The notes: generated from the sequence alone by a model not told the origin. Counted from the stretch's first letter, positions 1 through 5,867 are shown. The stretch is 5,867 nucleotides of DNA from Chloroflexota bacterium (GCA_030636125.1 DAOVXM010000193.1:1-5867), one strand, 5' to 3'. Numbers and translations are program-made.

Positions 1-848
1 AACCGCATTCGGTTAGTGACGGGCTCGCGGTCTACTTCGTTGGCAGCGGCGAACCGGTTCTCCTATTCCCGTACCCCCACGGACATACAACAGCTCCCAT
101 GGCTGAGGGACCTCTCGCGGAAAATCTCCTCGGCTTAGGTAGAACTGTAATCACTTTCGATGTTCCCGGTGCTTATCGATCGACTAGGCCCCCAGCTGTT
201 GATATGGATGAAATGATCAATTGCGCCAATGAGACTCTCGACCTCCTTGGAATTGAAGGTCCCGTAGATGTGGTCGGGCACAGCATGGGTGGGCTAGCCG
301 CATTGGCTTTTTCGATTGAACATCCCGAACGAACAAACAGGCTCGTTCTCATCGGTACTTTCTCTGGCTTACCTTCCGCAATCCGGTGGGGCATGCCGGG
401 CAGCAGTTGGAACGTCTTTGAGGCCGATTATTGGAACTTTATGATATGGGGGCTGCGGGTGGTTTCTGGCAGGGGGGACCTTGCCCTCCATAAAAAGTTG
501 CAAAACATTATGGAGGCTGCGAGTTACCAAAACAAGAGGTTATTTACTCCTGTTGAGATTGAAGGGGACGACTATAAGAAGGGGATTCCCATCCGCATGA
601 TCTGGACAAAGAAAATTCGAGGGCTCACCTACGCTAATAGGTTCGAATTGGTACAGTCCCCGACCATGGTGCTGGCAGGAAAACACGATCCAGAAGGACC
701 GCTGCCTTGCTCTGAGGAGCTCTTCGAAGGGATATCGCATGCGAGGCTGGTCATTTTTGAACGGAGCGGGCATTATCCCTTCGTCGAGGAAAACTCGCGC
801 TTTACAGAGGCTCTGGATGTCTTTCTCCATGGGGAAGAAAAAACTTGA
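1..848 (+). CDS. alpha/beta-fold hydrolase, 5'-truncated by the window edge
   Basis: Probable soluble serine hydrolase; the substrate cannot be named. The reading frame is open from base 3, so the ATG at 99 is internal: the 32 codons before it encode a normal hydrolase N-terminus (LAVYFVGSGEPVLLFPYPHG) carrying the HG oxyanion-hole element. Counting residues from base 3, 281 are visible. The nucleophile elbow GHSMGG has Ser94 (codon at 282-284). The likely acid is Asp229 in LAGKHDPEGP and the catalytic His is His257 in ERSGHYPFVEE, so the triad is complete. A Trp-rich helical cap lies at about residues 120-215. The C-terminal style (GKHDP, CSEELFEGI, SGHYPF) resembles family members often labelled proline iminopeptidase-like, but that label does not prove peptidase activity. 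Probably only a few to a dozen residues are missing. The stop TGA overlaps the next gene's ATG, so the two are probably co-translated. Confidence 0.9.
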   Translation, partial: PHSVSDGLAVYFVGSGEPVLLFPYPHGHTTAPMAEGPLAENLLGLGRTVITFDVPGAYRSTRPPAVDMDEMINCANETLDLLGIEGPVDVVGHSMGGLAALAFSIEHPERTNRLVLIGTFSGLPSAIRWGMPGSSWNVFEADYWNFMIWGLRVVSGRGDLALHKKLQNIMEAASYQNKRLFTPVEIEGDDYKKGIPIRMIWTKKIRGLTYANRFELVQSPTMVLAGKHDPEGPLPCSEELFEGISHARLVIFERSGHYPFVEENSRFTEALDVFLHGEEKT

Positions 849-1438
849 TGACTACCCTTACGATTTACTTGCTTTCAATTTCTCTACTGCTTATAGCTGC
901 CGTGGTCATCTTGAGGATATTTGTACGACGTGATTACCATCGAAGAGGACATTTATCTGTTATATCTTCTGTTCTCCAGGCTCTTCTATTTTTCGTATAT
1001 GGTGGTTTTCCATACATTTATCTTCCTGGTGAATGGCCAGTGTCGCATGTTAATCTTGTCCTTCGGGTCATAGGGTTGACATTTATAACCTTCGGGCTGG
1101 CTATTATACTTTTTGGTGTATTTCGGTTAGGGATACTTCGATCGTTTGGTCGGCAAACGGGTGTGTTGAAAGAGACTGGCTTTTATCGAGTGACGAGGAA
1201 TCCTCAGGTCTTGGGCTGTGTATTGTATGTGATCGGTTTTGTTATGCTCTGGCCTTCATGGTATGTCTTGGGCTGGGGACTATTGTTCGCGCCAATCATT
1301 CATATGATGGTGCTTACAGAAGAGGAGCATTTACTTAATATTTATGGTCAGGATTACCAACAGTACTGCAACCGGGTTCCACGGTATCTTGGATTTCCGA
1401 AGGAGGGTAATGGCTCGGATTCTGACCAAAGCGGTTAG
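848..1438 (+). CDS. ICMT/PEMT-type membrane methyltransferase
   Basis: Integral-membrane SAM-dependent methyltransferase related to isoprenylcysteine carboxyl methyltransferases and phospholipid N-methyltransferases; the bacterial substrate is unknown (lipid or small isoprenoid/thiol are guesses). The 196-residue protein has hydrophobic segments at about 4-25, 37-59, 68-93 and 120-155. The family signature is clear: GFYRVTRNPQ at 111-120, then a C-terminal EEEHLLNIYG...Y..Y...VPRYL block at 158-181. In this fold these elements form the SAM-binding site, with the paired Glu and the RNP motif conserved. The length fits the family. I start at the ATG overlapping the upstream TGA (TGATG). A TTG three bases earlier would add one residue but is a poorer choice. 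A weak purine-rich tract (GGGGAAG) lies upstream, so translation probably depends on coupling to the hydrolase. The short hydrophilic Ser/Asp-rich tail is unremarkable. Confidence 0.88.
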   Translation: MTTLTIYLLSISLLLIAAVVILRIFVRRDYHRRGHLSVISSVLQALLFFVYGGFPYIYLPGEWPVSHVNLVLRVIGLTFITFGLAIILFGVFRLGILRSFGRQTGVLKETGFYRVTRNPQVLGCVLYVIGFVMLWPSWYVLGWGLLFAPIIHMMVLTEEEHLLNIYGQDYQQYCNRVPRYLGFPKEGNGSDSDQSG

Positions 1439-1494
1439 AGTTCCTGGAACCTGGCATCGATCCAGGATTTCCTGCTGTGAGTGGATTGTTCGAT

Positions 1495-1513
1495 GTCAGC
1501 TCTCTGGCTTTTT
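1495..1513 (+). terminator. weak rho-independent terminator candidate after the methyltransferase
   Basis: A five-base-pair stem (GTCAG / CTGGC, one G-U wobble) with loop CTCT is followed directly by five T's, 56 bases after the methyltransferase stop. On the opposite strand the wobble becomes a C-A mismatch and there is no T tail, so it would serve only the + strand operon. The stem is short, hence the low confidence. A second, longer hairpin at 1446-1472 lacks a T tract. Confidence 0.3.
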
Positions 1514-1537
1514 GTTAAACTTAGTGTCAAGAATGAA

Positions 1538-2770
1538 TCATTGGGCGGTGTCGCTAATACGTCGAGAGAAAACACCAGCTTCAATCCAGTGTACGACAAT
1601 TAGGGACAGCCCAGTCAGAATAGCTATACCAGCGACTAGCGGAAGAATTGTTCCGTTGTAGCTCTGGCCAATCAACATCCCCATCATGATGGCTATCAGG
1701 GTTGAGAGCGAACCGACTACCGCTGCACCAATGCCAGCAATATGTCCCAACGGCTGCATGGCCAAAGCATTATTATTTCCATACAATATACCGATGCCAA
1801 AAAACACAGCCATCAGATAGGCAATCAAGAGCCCCAAAGGTGGCTGGCTATTGGTAAACAGAACCATAGCTAGGGCAGCGCTAGACAGCGCGAATACCAT
1901 TAGCAGGGACCATCTAACCAGAGACCTCATACCAAAGCGCATCACCAGTCGCGCATTGAGTAAGGATGCCAATCCAAGGGATAGCGCGATCACGGCAAAA
2001 TAGAGGGGAAAAAGCTCCCCTAGAGCATATTGCTCCTGAAAAACCTGCTGAGCCGAATTCAGGTAGCCAAGATGCGCACCGCCAACCAGGCCGGCAGTCA
2101 CAGTATAGCCTAATGCAGGCCTAATTCTTATGATTTCGAGGGTCGTCTTGAAAATCCTGCGCAGCGAAAATGGAGCCCGGTTTTCTGGGGCCAGTGTCTC
2201 TGGCATACGTAGCGCAAACCATACCATCGTGATGACTGCCAGCAGCACAAAGCTGCCAAAAATGCTGCGCCAGCCCGCGAAGAGAAGGATTGCCTGTCCC
2301 ATTGTGGGGGCGACCATGGGCACCAGGATAAACACGGTCATGATAAAGGACATCACCCGCGCCATGGCCCGACCTTCATAGCGATCGCGCACCAATGCTA
2401 GCGTGACCGATCGCGGTGCGGAAATACCAACCCCCTGCAAGATGCGACCAAACAGCATCATGGGGTAACTGATGGCTAAGACGGATAATATAGAGCCGGC
2501 GATAAACAATCCGTAGCCGGCGTAAATGGCCGGCTTGCGTCCCACCTTGTCAGAGAACGGCCCAAAGAACAACTGGCCAACGGCCAAACCCAAGAATAAA
2601 ACGGAGACTACCAACTGACGGTCATTTGCATTTTGTACGTTCAGATCGCGGCTTATTTGAGACAAAGCGGGCAGCATCGCGTCGGTGGACAATGCCGTCA
2701 GTGACATCATCATGGATACGAGGATTACAAATTCAACCAGAGATGGATATACTTTGCTTTTTGTCGACAT
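1538..2770 (-). CDS. MFS multidrug exporter, Bcr/CflA family
   Basis: Cytoplasmic-membrane proton-coupled exporter of the DHA1 group (Bcr/CflA type), whose members export drugs such as bicyclomycin or chloramphenicol-like compounds; the actual substrate is unknown. The 410 residues are full family length with about 12 hydrophobic segments. Visible markers are TM1 with the acidic STDAMLPAL motif (Asp30), MFS motif A GPFSDKVGRKP at 70-80 between TM2 and TM3, GRILQGVG at 108-115 in TM4, the antiporter-type VAPTMGQ stretch at 153-159 followed by GWRSIF, and a late HIAGIGAAVVG helix at 343-353 typical of Bcr/CflA proteins. The frame is intact. It converges on the methyltransferase with 99 bases between stops. 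The ATG at 2768-2770 is the first in frame after a stop at 2795-2797, but it has no good Shine-Dalgarno; a strong one lies 38 bases upstream in front of a minicistron. Confidence 0.93.
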   Translation of the reverse strand: MSTKSKVYPSLVEFVILVSMMMSLTALSTDAMLPALSQISRDLNVQNANDRQLVVSVLFLGLAVGQLFFGPFSDKVGRKPAIYAGYGLFIAGSILSVLAISYPMMLFGRILQGVGISAPRSVTLALVRDRYEGRAMARVMSFIMTVFILVPMVAPTMGQAILLFAGWRSIFGSFVLLAVITMVWFALRMPETLAPENRAPFSLRRIFKTTLEIIRIRPALGYTVTAGLVGGAHLGYLNSAQQVFQEQYALGELFPLYFAVIALSLGLASLLNARLVMRFGMRSLVRWSLLMVFALSSAALAMVLFTNSQPPLGLLIAYLMAVFFGIGILYGNNNALAMQPLGHIAGIGAAVVGSLSTLIAIMMGMLIGQSYNGTILPLVAGIAILTGLSLIVVHWIEAGVFSRRISDTAQ

Positions 2771-2783
2771 CAGGAAAATTTGC

Positions 2784-2817
2784 CTAAAGGGCTTTCATCC
2801 CTTTGGGTCCCTCCTTA
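2784..2817 (-). promoter_or_regulatory. exporter leader: strong SD, four-codon minicistron and hairpin
   Basis: Read on the - strand, TAAGGAGGG (2809-2817) sits 10 bases before ATG AAA GCC CTT TAG (2798-2784), a complete minicistron coding MKAL. The minicistron lies in an inverted repeat AAAGGG/CCCTTT (2786-2791 with 2799-2804, seven-base loop), extendable past one mismatch by two further pairs. The exporter ATG follows 13 bases after the TAG and has no SD of its own. Two models fit: translation of the minicistron feeds reinitiation at the exporter, or the folded hairpin brings the SD to about 13 bases from the exporter ATG. The sequence elements are seen directly; their function is inferred. 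Confidence 0.4.
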
Positions 2818-2852
2818 GTTGGTTGTGGATCTGTGATGCGTTCAATAATTGG

Positions 2853-2880
2853 ATTATCCAGAAATAGCCATGATAACCAA
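2853..2880 (-). promoter_or_regulatory. possible sigma-70-type promoter for the exporter
   Basis: On the - strand, TTGGTT (2875-2880) and GATAAT (2853-2858) are separated by 16 bases. The -10 matches consensus in five of six positions; the -35 matches only in the TTG and the final base is off. It would start transcripts about 30 bases before the leader SD. It lies in the tail of the permease remnant, so the exporter may use decayed coding DNA as its promoter. The match is modest and may be chance. Confidence 0.25.
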
Positions 2881-3092
2881 GCTGGAAATGGAATTTGTCG
2901 TCGCCGGTGTTGCAACGCGTAATAATGCGGGCCAGCTTGCTTTACTCAAATCAATCCAACTTTGAAAATATTGTTTACCAGATGAACAACAGTAGTAGCG
3001 GCCTCTATTGACACAGGAAAGAGCAATACAAAAGTTGGCATCATCATTGTTCTCAAACCGAAGCCGGAGAAAAATGTAAGTTGAACTCGAGT
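2854..3092 (-). pseudogene. TSUP (TauE/SafE) permease remnant, N-terminal third, frameshifted
   Basis: This gap holds broken coding sequence. In one - strand frame, 3092 to the TGA at 2946-2948 reads LTFFSGFGLRTMMMPTF, then LLFPVSIEAATTVVHLVNN and IFKVGLI. That matches the start of TSUP-family permeases: a first helix ending LTFFSGFGLGT, a second helix with FFPV, and a conserved VVHxxNNxFK motif. After the TGA the match resumes in another frame: LSKASWPALLRVATPA, then TNSISSLVIMAISG and a stop at 2854-2856, equivalent to the family's 'DWxxLLRFGxPA' loop and third helix. Only about 80 residues of a family normally near 250 remain, there is no start codon with a ribosome-binding site, and upstream in frame is a TAG at 3093-3095. 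Intact members export sulfite or organosulfonates or have unknown substrates; this copy cannot work. Identification is from motif memory, not a search. Confidence 0.72.
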
Positions 3093-3115
3093 CTATATTC
3101 GCTGAATGGATTTTT

Positions 3116-3682
3116 TTACTGTACCGCGGCCAGCTTTTGTCCTAATTGATAGGCTTGCTCCATCAAGGCTGGTTGTTTCTCGGCATCACCCATATCATTG
3201 GCTGTACCATGGACGATTCCGGCCACCTCTAAGCCTACATAGCGGCAGATACCTTCAATCGTGTAAATGACAGTGATACCACCGGATGTGTACAGATCTG
3301 TATCACCATAAACCATGACAAGCGCGAGCTGTTTCCCTGCAAGTTCAAAACCGGAGGGGAGCTCCATCGCGTACCAGCGGTCAATGCATAGCTTCATCTG
3401 GGCAGTGAGACTGTACCAATAAACGGGTGTTGCGATCACGATCGCGTCGGCAGCATGCAATTTTGGGTATAAGGTTTGCATATCATCACCGATAACGCAG
3501 CCGTCTCCATTCTCCTGGCAGAAATCACAAGCATCGCAAGGCCTAATATCCATGTCATGGAGATAGATGCTTTCAACAACTGCGCCTACTTCTTTTGCCC
3601 CTAAGGTTAGTTGATCCGCCAGTGCGGCGCTGTTCCCCTTTTCTCGTGGACTTCCATTTAATATCAGGATCGATTTGCTCAT
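3116..3682 (-). CDS. NAD(P)H-dependent flavodoxin-fold oxidoreductase, iron-sulfur-flavoprotein-like
   Basis: Cytoplasmic FMN-binding protein of the flavodoxin-like/FMN-reductase family, 188 residues. The N-terminal phosphate-binding loop is ILNGSPREKGNS (7-18) after the first beta strand, and the flavin-contacting ATPVYWYS lies at 84-91, followed by the family's QMKLCIDRWY helix. Between them is a cysteine cluster, C49-x2-C52-x2-C55-x6-C62, followed by DDM. This agrees with the compact motif of Isf-type iron-sulfur flavoproteins, so a [4Fe-4S] cluster passing electrons to FMN is plausible; related proteins carry these cysteines and are annotated only as NADPH-dependent FMN reductases. The ATG at 3682 is chosen because GGAGGG lies six bases upstream; a GTG at 3715 would add 11 residues but has no such support. 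It lies between two decayed genes and is itself intact. Confidence 0.88.
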   Translation of the reverse strand: MSKSILILNGSPREKGNSAALADQLTLGAKEVGAVVESIYLHDMDIRPCDACDFCQENGDGCVIGDDMQTLYPKLHAADAIVIATPVYWYSLTAQMKLCIDRWYAMELPSGFELAGKQLALVMVYGDTDLYTSGGITVIYTIEGICRYVGLEVAGIVHGTANDMGDAEKQPALMEQAYQLGQKLAAVQ

Positions 3683-3688
3683 TGGTTG

Positions 3689-3694
3689 CCCTCC
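3689..3694 (-). promoter_or_regulatory. Shine-Dalgarno that fixes the flavoprotein start
   Basis: GGAGGG on the - strand with a six-base spacer (CAACCA) before the ATG at 3680-3682. This optimal spacing decides for the 188-residue product over the GTG-initiated longer reading. Confidence 0.75.
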
Positions 3695-3701
3695 AATACC
3701 T

Positions 3702-3993
3702 CTAAAATTGTCCACCTAGCACTTTCTCTCCAGTAGGTCCTGGGCTGCCGCCGGCTGGCTCGACGGTGATGCCGAACTGCGAATAACTGATCAAATGCTT
3801 GGGGGATTCAACCGATAGGGAGCCGTAACCCTCTGCACTCACCGGCGAAGCTGGAACCACCATTCTGATGAGCGATTTCGGCATCGGACCCATCAGCATT
3901 GCCGGGATTCTCAACACGGAAGATGAGATCAAGCTGTCGTTTACTTTTGTTGCAAGACCGTGAGGCCCAAGGCACATCAGTATAAAGGTTTAC
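3702..3993 (-). pseudogene. RskA-type anti-sigma factor C-terminal domain, decayed
   Basis: No intact gene fits here, but two - strand frames together spell a degraded anti-sigma-K (RskA-like) extracytoplasmic domain. The last 45 codons (3839 to the TAG at 3702-3704) read SAEGYGSLSVESP...SYSQ, then FGITVEPAGGSPGPTG and EKVLGGQF. The 'FGITVEPAGGSPxPTG' ending is a hallmark of the RskA C-terminus. Just upstream, in the second frame, 3993-3841 gives VNLY..., then IFRVENPGNADGSDAEI and NGGSSFAG, which aligns with the usual 'VLRVENLPxLPxGxxYxLWLIxNGG...GVF' stretch if a few bases are lost around ATCGCTCATCAGA. The N-terminal zinc-binding/anti-sigma region, membrane helix and the usual neighbouring ECF sigma gene are absent. 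The normal-looking stop lies 19 bases before the flavoprotein ATG. The C-terminal match is strong; the upstream alignment is tentative. Confidence 0.6.
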
Positions 3994-4065
3994 TGAACAT
4001 CTTGAGTGTATTTTAAATAACTTCATCACACAATATTGCATGCACCAACAGGAACCCCGAGAGGA

Positions 4066-5505
4066 TTACTCATCTTGAAAACTGGAAGGCGCTTCCTCAC
4101 CATCTGGATATCGATCAACCCAGTCTCCTTTTTTCCATGCTTGCCAAAGTTGTGCGGCCATCTGTGGCTCAATCTGGAAGTTCGTGTTTTGGGTTGGGAA
4201 GGGCATATCGATCTCGGCGGCATCCAACGCATCCTGCAGGACAGAGTGTACCCGGTCAATGACGCTTTGTGTGTCCACATATGAATCGATCCACCACCTT
4301 ACTCGAAAAATCATAGCCGAGTCACCCATCTCATGATACAGAACATCCACCGGCTTGTCATCGAGCACACCATCAACCTGGTAAACCATTTCAGTGATCA
4401 AGCTGCGTACTTTCGTGATGGGAGTACCATACCCGATTCCCACATGCGTTTGGATACGATAACGTGGATCGGGGAAAGTGTAGTTGACGACCTCGTTTTT
4501 GCCGATGATGGAGTTGGGTACAATCACCATGCGATTGTCTGGGGTTCGGATACTAGTTGTCCGAAAACCGATGTCAGTGACATCGCCCCATGTTTCGACA
4601 TCTTTGATCTCAATGCGGTCGCCAATGCGGAATGGGTGGTCAATCAGGATGATAAGACCGGCAATGAAATCAGCGATGATGTCCTTAGCAGCCAAGGATA
4701 AGGCCAGACCGCTAAAACCAATTATTGTGGCGAAAACGATCACCTCCACGCCAAAGTGTGATAGCAGGATGACGATACCTGCCAAAATGATCATGATGCG
4801 TCCCAACAGGACCACGAGCTTGATGAGCGGCGCAAGTTCATTCTCACGCCCGGTCTGACTTACCTTTTGAGAGATCACTTGATCGGTCGGCTCAACCAGG
4901 TTCCAAAAAATACGCAAGAAAAAGAACAACCCCAGGATGAAATAGACATCAACCAGGGCAGTCTTCAGTACCACACCAATAAAAGTCAGCCGTATGGTGG
5001 CCAAATGCAATGCTAAGAGTACCACCAGCCAACGGATGCCGGGTCCAGCGGCTTCCAGTAAGCGGTCATCCAATTCGGTGGGGGTACGTGCCACAGCCCG
5101 AGGTAGCGCACGCCGGATCAACCAGGTACCAACCATGTATCCGACGAGAACTACCAGCAGTGAAATCCCCACGATGATCCAATCATCAATCCCCAATCCC
5201 AGAAACGTTTGCTCATCGATGCCCAGTTCACTGACAACGCGAGAGACCTCCTCCTCGAATAAACCAGGTGCAGCAGTGGGCACTGGCGTCCGAGTGGCAA
5301 TCTCCCCTTCCAATAGACCCGCATCTCCACCTGGTTGATCGATTTCATGGCTAGGAGGTTCCGCGGTTACGGCCACCACCGAGGATGGTGTCGTTGGCTG
5401 GGTTTCCGGAGTGTCAGCAGTGTCCGTTCCGGCACAAGCTGCCATAAGAAAGAACACAGGAATTACAACAAGGATAATCAGTTGGTTCGCTTTTTTCTTC
5501 ATCAT
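4066..5505 (-). CDS. MscS-family mechanosensitive channel with lipoprotein-like signal
   Basis: Small-conductance mechanosensitive channel of the cytoplasmic membrane, which opens under membrane tension to release solutes on hypo-osmotic shock. Numbering from the ATG at 5505 (479 residues): basic MMKKK start, hydrophobic core, then LMAAC with Cys24 as a probable lipidation site (Met at -3 is not the commonest residue). A Thr/Pro/Glu-rich linker at 25-85 includes TRTPVPTAAP. Membrane segments lie near 109-131, 158-178, 183-203 and 227-250. The pore-lining TM3 with GFSGLALSLAAKD is at 263-275, running into the MscS signature HPFRIGDRIEI (290-300). The beta domain carries VPNS (329-332) and VVNYTFP (339-345), and the C-terminal domain has IDMPFPTQ (432-439). 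A GTG at 5514 would add three residues; the SD is weak (GTGAG just upstream), and the ATG at 5502 is equally possible. The upstream gene ends 37 bases away on the same strand, so one transcript is likely. Confidence 0.93.
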   Translation of the reverse strand: MMKKKANQLIILVVIPVFFLMAACAGTDTADTPETQPTTPSSVVAVTAEPPSHEIDQPGGDAGLLEGEIATRTPVPTAAPGLFEEEVSRVVSELGIDEQTFLGLGIDDWIIVGISLLVVLVGYMVGTWLIRRALPRAVARTPTELDDRLLEAAGPGIRWLVVLLALHLATIRLTFIGVVLKTALVDVYFILGLFFFLRIFWNLVEPTDQVISQKVSQTGRENELAPLIKLVVLLGRIMIILAGIVILLSHFGVEVIVFATIIGFSGLALSLAAKDIIADFIAGLIILIDHPFRIGDRIEIKDVETWGDVTDIGFRTTSIRTPDNRMVIVPNSIIGKNEVVNYTFPDPRYRIQTHVGIGYGTPITKVRSLITEMVYQVDGVLDDKPVDVLYHEMGDSAMIFRVRWWIDSYVDTQSVIDRVHSVLQDALDAAEIDMPFPTQNTNFQIEPQMAAQLWQAWKKGDWVDRYPDGEEAPSSFQDE

Positions 5506-5542
5506 GTATCTCACACAACGAAGTCGACTATCTGCTTCATCA

Positions 5543-5867
5543 TCACTGGTTGTATTTCTCTTCTGAGAAGTGATCTCGATACAGCCGTCGCTGCCGGATT
5601 GAGAGCAATATCAACCCAACACCACCAACAGTGGCCCAGGCAGCCGCGACCCAAATGACCGCTCGATGGGGGTTTTCTGGTGAGGCCAATACCAACACCC
5701 CTAAACCGAGTTCTGTTATTCCGAGTAGAAAACTACTCAATGTCCATTCACGCCCTTCACTGTGACTCGACTGGAAACCTCCGAAGATGTGGACCAGGCC
5801 TGTAAGTACTGCGATTACCCCAAACATAATAGGGAATACCTCAGGGGCTATGATGGGGGCAGTTCGA
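5543..5867 (-). CDS. small DUF308/HdeD-like membrane protein, probably 5'-truncated by the window edge
   Basis: Unknown function. From the ATG at 5827 there are 94 residues with three hydrophobic segments (about 1-17, 31-48, 56-76) and a basic tail (RQRRLYRDHF). The pattern 'LLGITELGLGVLVLASP' followed by an aromatic helix with 'AAAWATVGGVGLILL' resembles repeats of the DUF308/HdeD group, membrane proteins linked in enterobacteria to acid resistance; the match is by pattern only. The frame stays open from 5827 to the right edge, and those extra codons (ending IIAPEVFPI) read like protein, so the start may lie outside the window. If 5827 is the start, its only SD is a GAGG 11 bases away, longer than ideal. 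The stop is 37 bases before the channel ATG, suggesting an envelope-stress pair. Confidence 0.65.
   Translation of the reverse strand, partial: RTAPIIAPEVFPIMFGVIAVLTGLVHIFGGFQSSHSEGREWTLSSFLLGITELGLGVLVLASPENPHRAVIWVAAAWATVGGVGLILLSIRQRRLYRDHFSEEKYNQ

Noticed and set aside
1446..1472. Hairpin GGAA-CCTGG / CCAGG-(AT)-TTCC between the convergent genes
   Set aside because: It has a two-base bulge and no T tract on either strand, so it is not a convincing terminator; it may only protect or slow transcript ends.
1344..1661. + strand 105-codon open frame spanning the methyltransferase end and the exporter end
   Set aside because: It overlaps two well-supported genes, lacks an SD and has no recognisable domain.
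2878..2939. Eight-base inverted repeat CAAGCTGG / CCAGCTTG
   Set aside because: The 46-base separation and its location within the decayed permease sequence make chance more likely than an operator or element end.
3682..3715. GTG at 3715 as the flavoprotein start
   Set aside because: The ATG at 3682 has GGAGGG at ideal spacing, and the flavodoxin fold begins right after it; the extra 11 residues contain the SD itself.
3979..3984. TATACT on the - strand as a -10 box for the flavoprotein
   Set aside because: No acceptable -35 at 16-18 bases upstream, and it is about 300 bases from the start codon.
3808..4041. Open frame of 77 codons on the - strand, and an overlapping 91-codon frame at 3702-3977
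   Set aside because: Neither is a stand-alone gene: no SD at their first ATGs, and recognisable anti-sigma sequence jumps from one frame to the other. They are reported together as one pseudogene.
4031..4044. Overlapping palindromes CAATATTG and TGCATGCA downstream of the channel gene
   Set aside because: They are short, have no T tract and no second copy in the window, so no terminator or operator role can be supported.
4036..4858. Several + strand open frames opposite the MscS gene (also 4994-5658)
   Set aside because: Antisense shadows: low-complexity composition, no recognisable family, while the - strand frame is a clear full-length channel.

Overview
The window is an ordinary, mid-GC bacterial chromosomal stretch. 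The best guess at origin is a Chloroflexota (Anaerolineae-like) bacterium. That rests mainly on a lipoprotein-type signal followed by a Thr/Pro-rich linker in the channel protein at 4066-5505, a style common in that phylum. It is an inference from style only; there is no rRNA or marker gene here. No tRNA, rRNA, CRISPR array, insertion sequence or phage gene was found.

Layout. The left part is on the + strand. An alpha/beta-fold hydrolase runs in from beyond the left edge (1-848), and a small membrane methyltransferase of the ICMT/PEMT type (848-1438) overlaps it by one base as TGATG. A weak terminator-like hairpin follows at about 1495-1513. Everything to the right is on the - strand. In transcription order (right to left) it holds a DUF308/HdeD-like membrane protein open to the right edge (5543-5867), an MscS-type mechanosensitive channel with a lipoprotein-like N-terminus (4066-5505), a decayed RskA-type anti-sigma C-terminal domain (3702-3993), an NAD(P)H-dependent flavodoxin-fold protein with an iron-sulfur-flavoprotein-like Cys cluster (3116-3682), a decayed TSUP (TauE/SafE) permease fragment (2854-3092), and a Bcr/CflA-type MFS drug exporter (1538-2770). 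The exporter converges on the methyltransferase.

The least obvious content is in the two apparent gaps around the flavoprotein gene. Read in shifting frames, both hold recognisable but broken remains of real genes: the end of an anti-sigma factor and the start of a sulfite/organosulfonate-exporter-type permease. The exporter also has an unusual leader. Its strong Shine-Dalgarno sequence serves a four-codon minicistron (ATG AAA GCC CTT TAG) inside a hairpin, while the exporter's own ATG has almost no ribosome-binding site.

Functionally the genes look like housekeeping and stress accessories (efflux, osmotic protection, redox, hydrolysis) rather than one pathway. The only pairs with clear operon geometry are hydrolase + methyltransferase and DUF308 protein + MscS channel. 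I see no convincing new multi-gene system.
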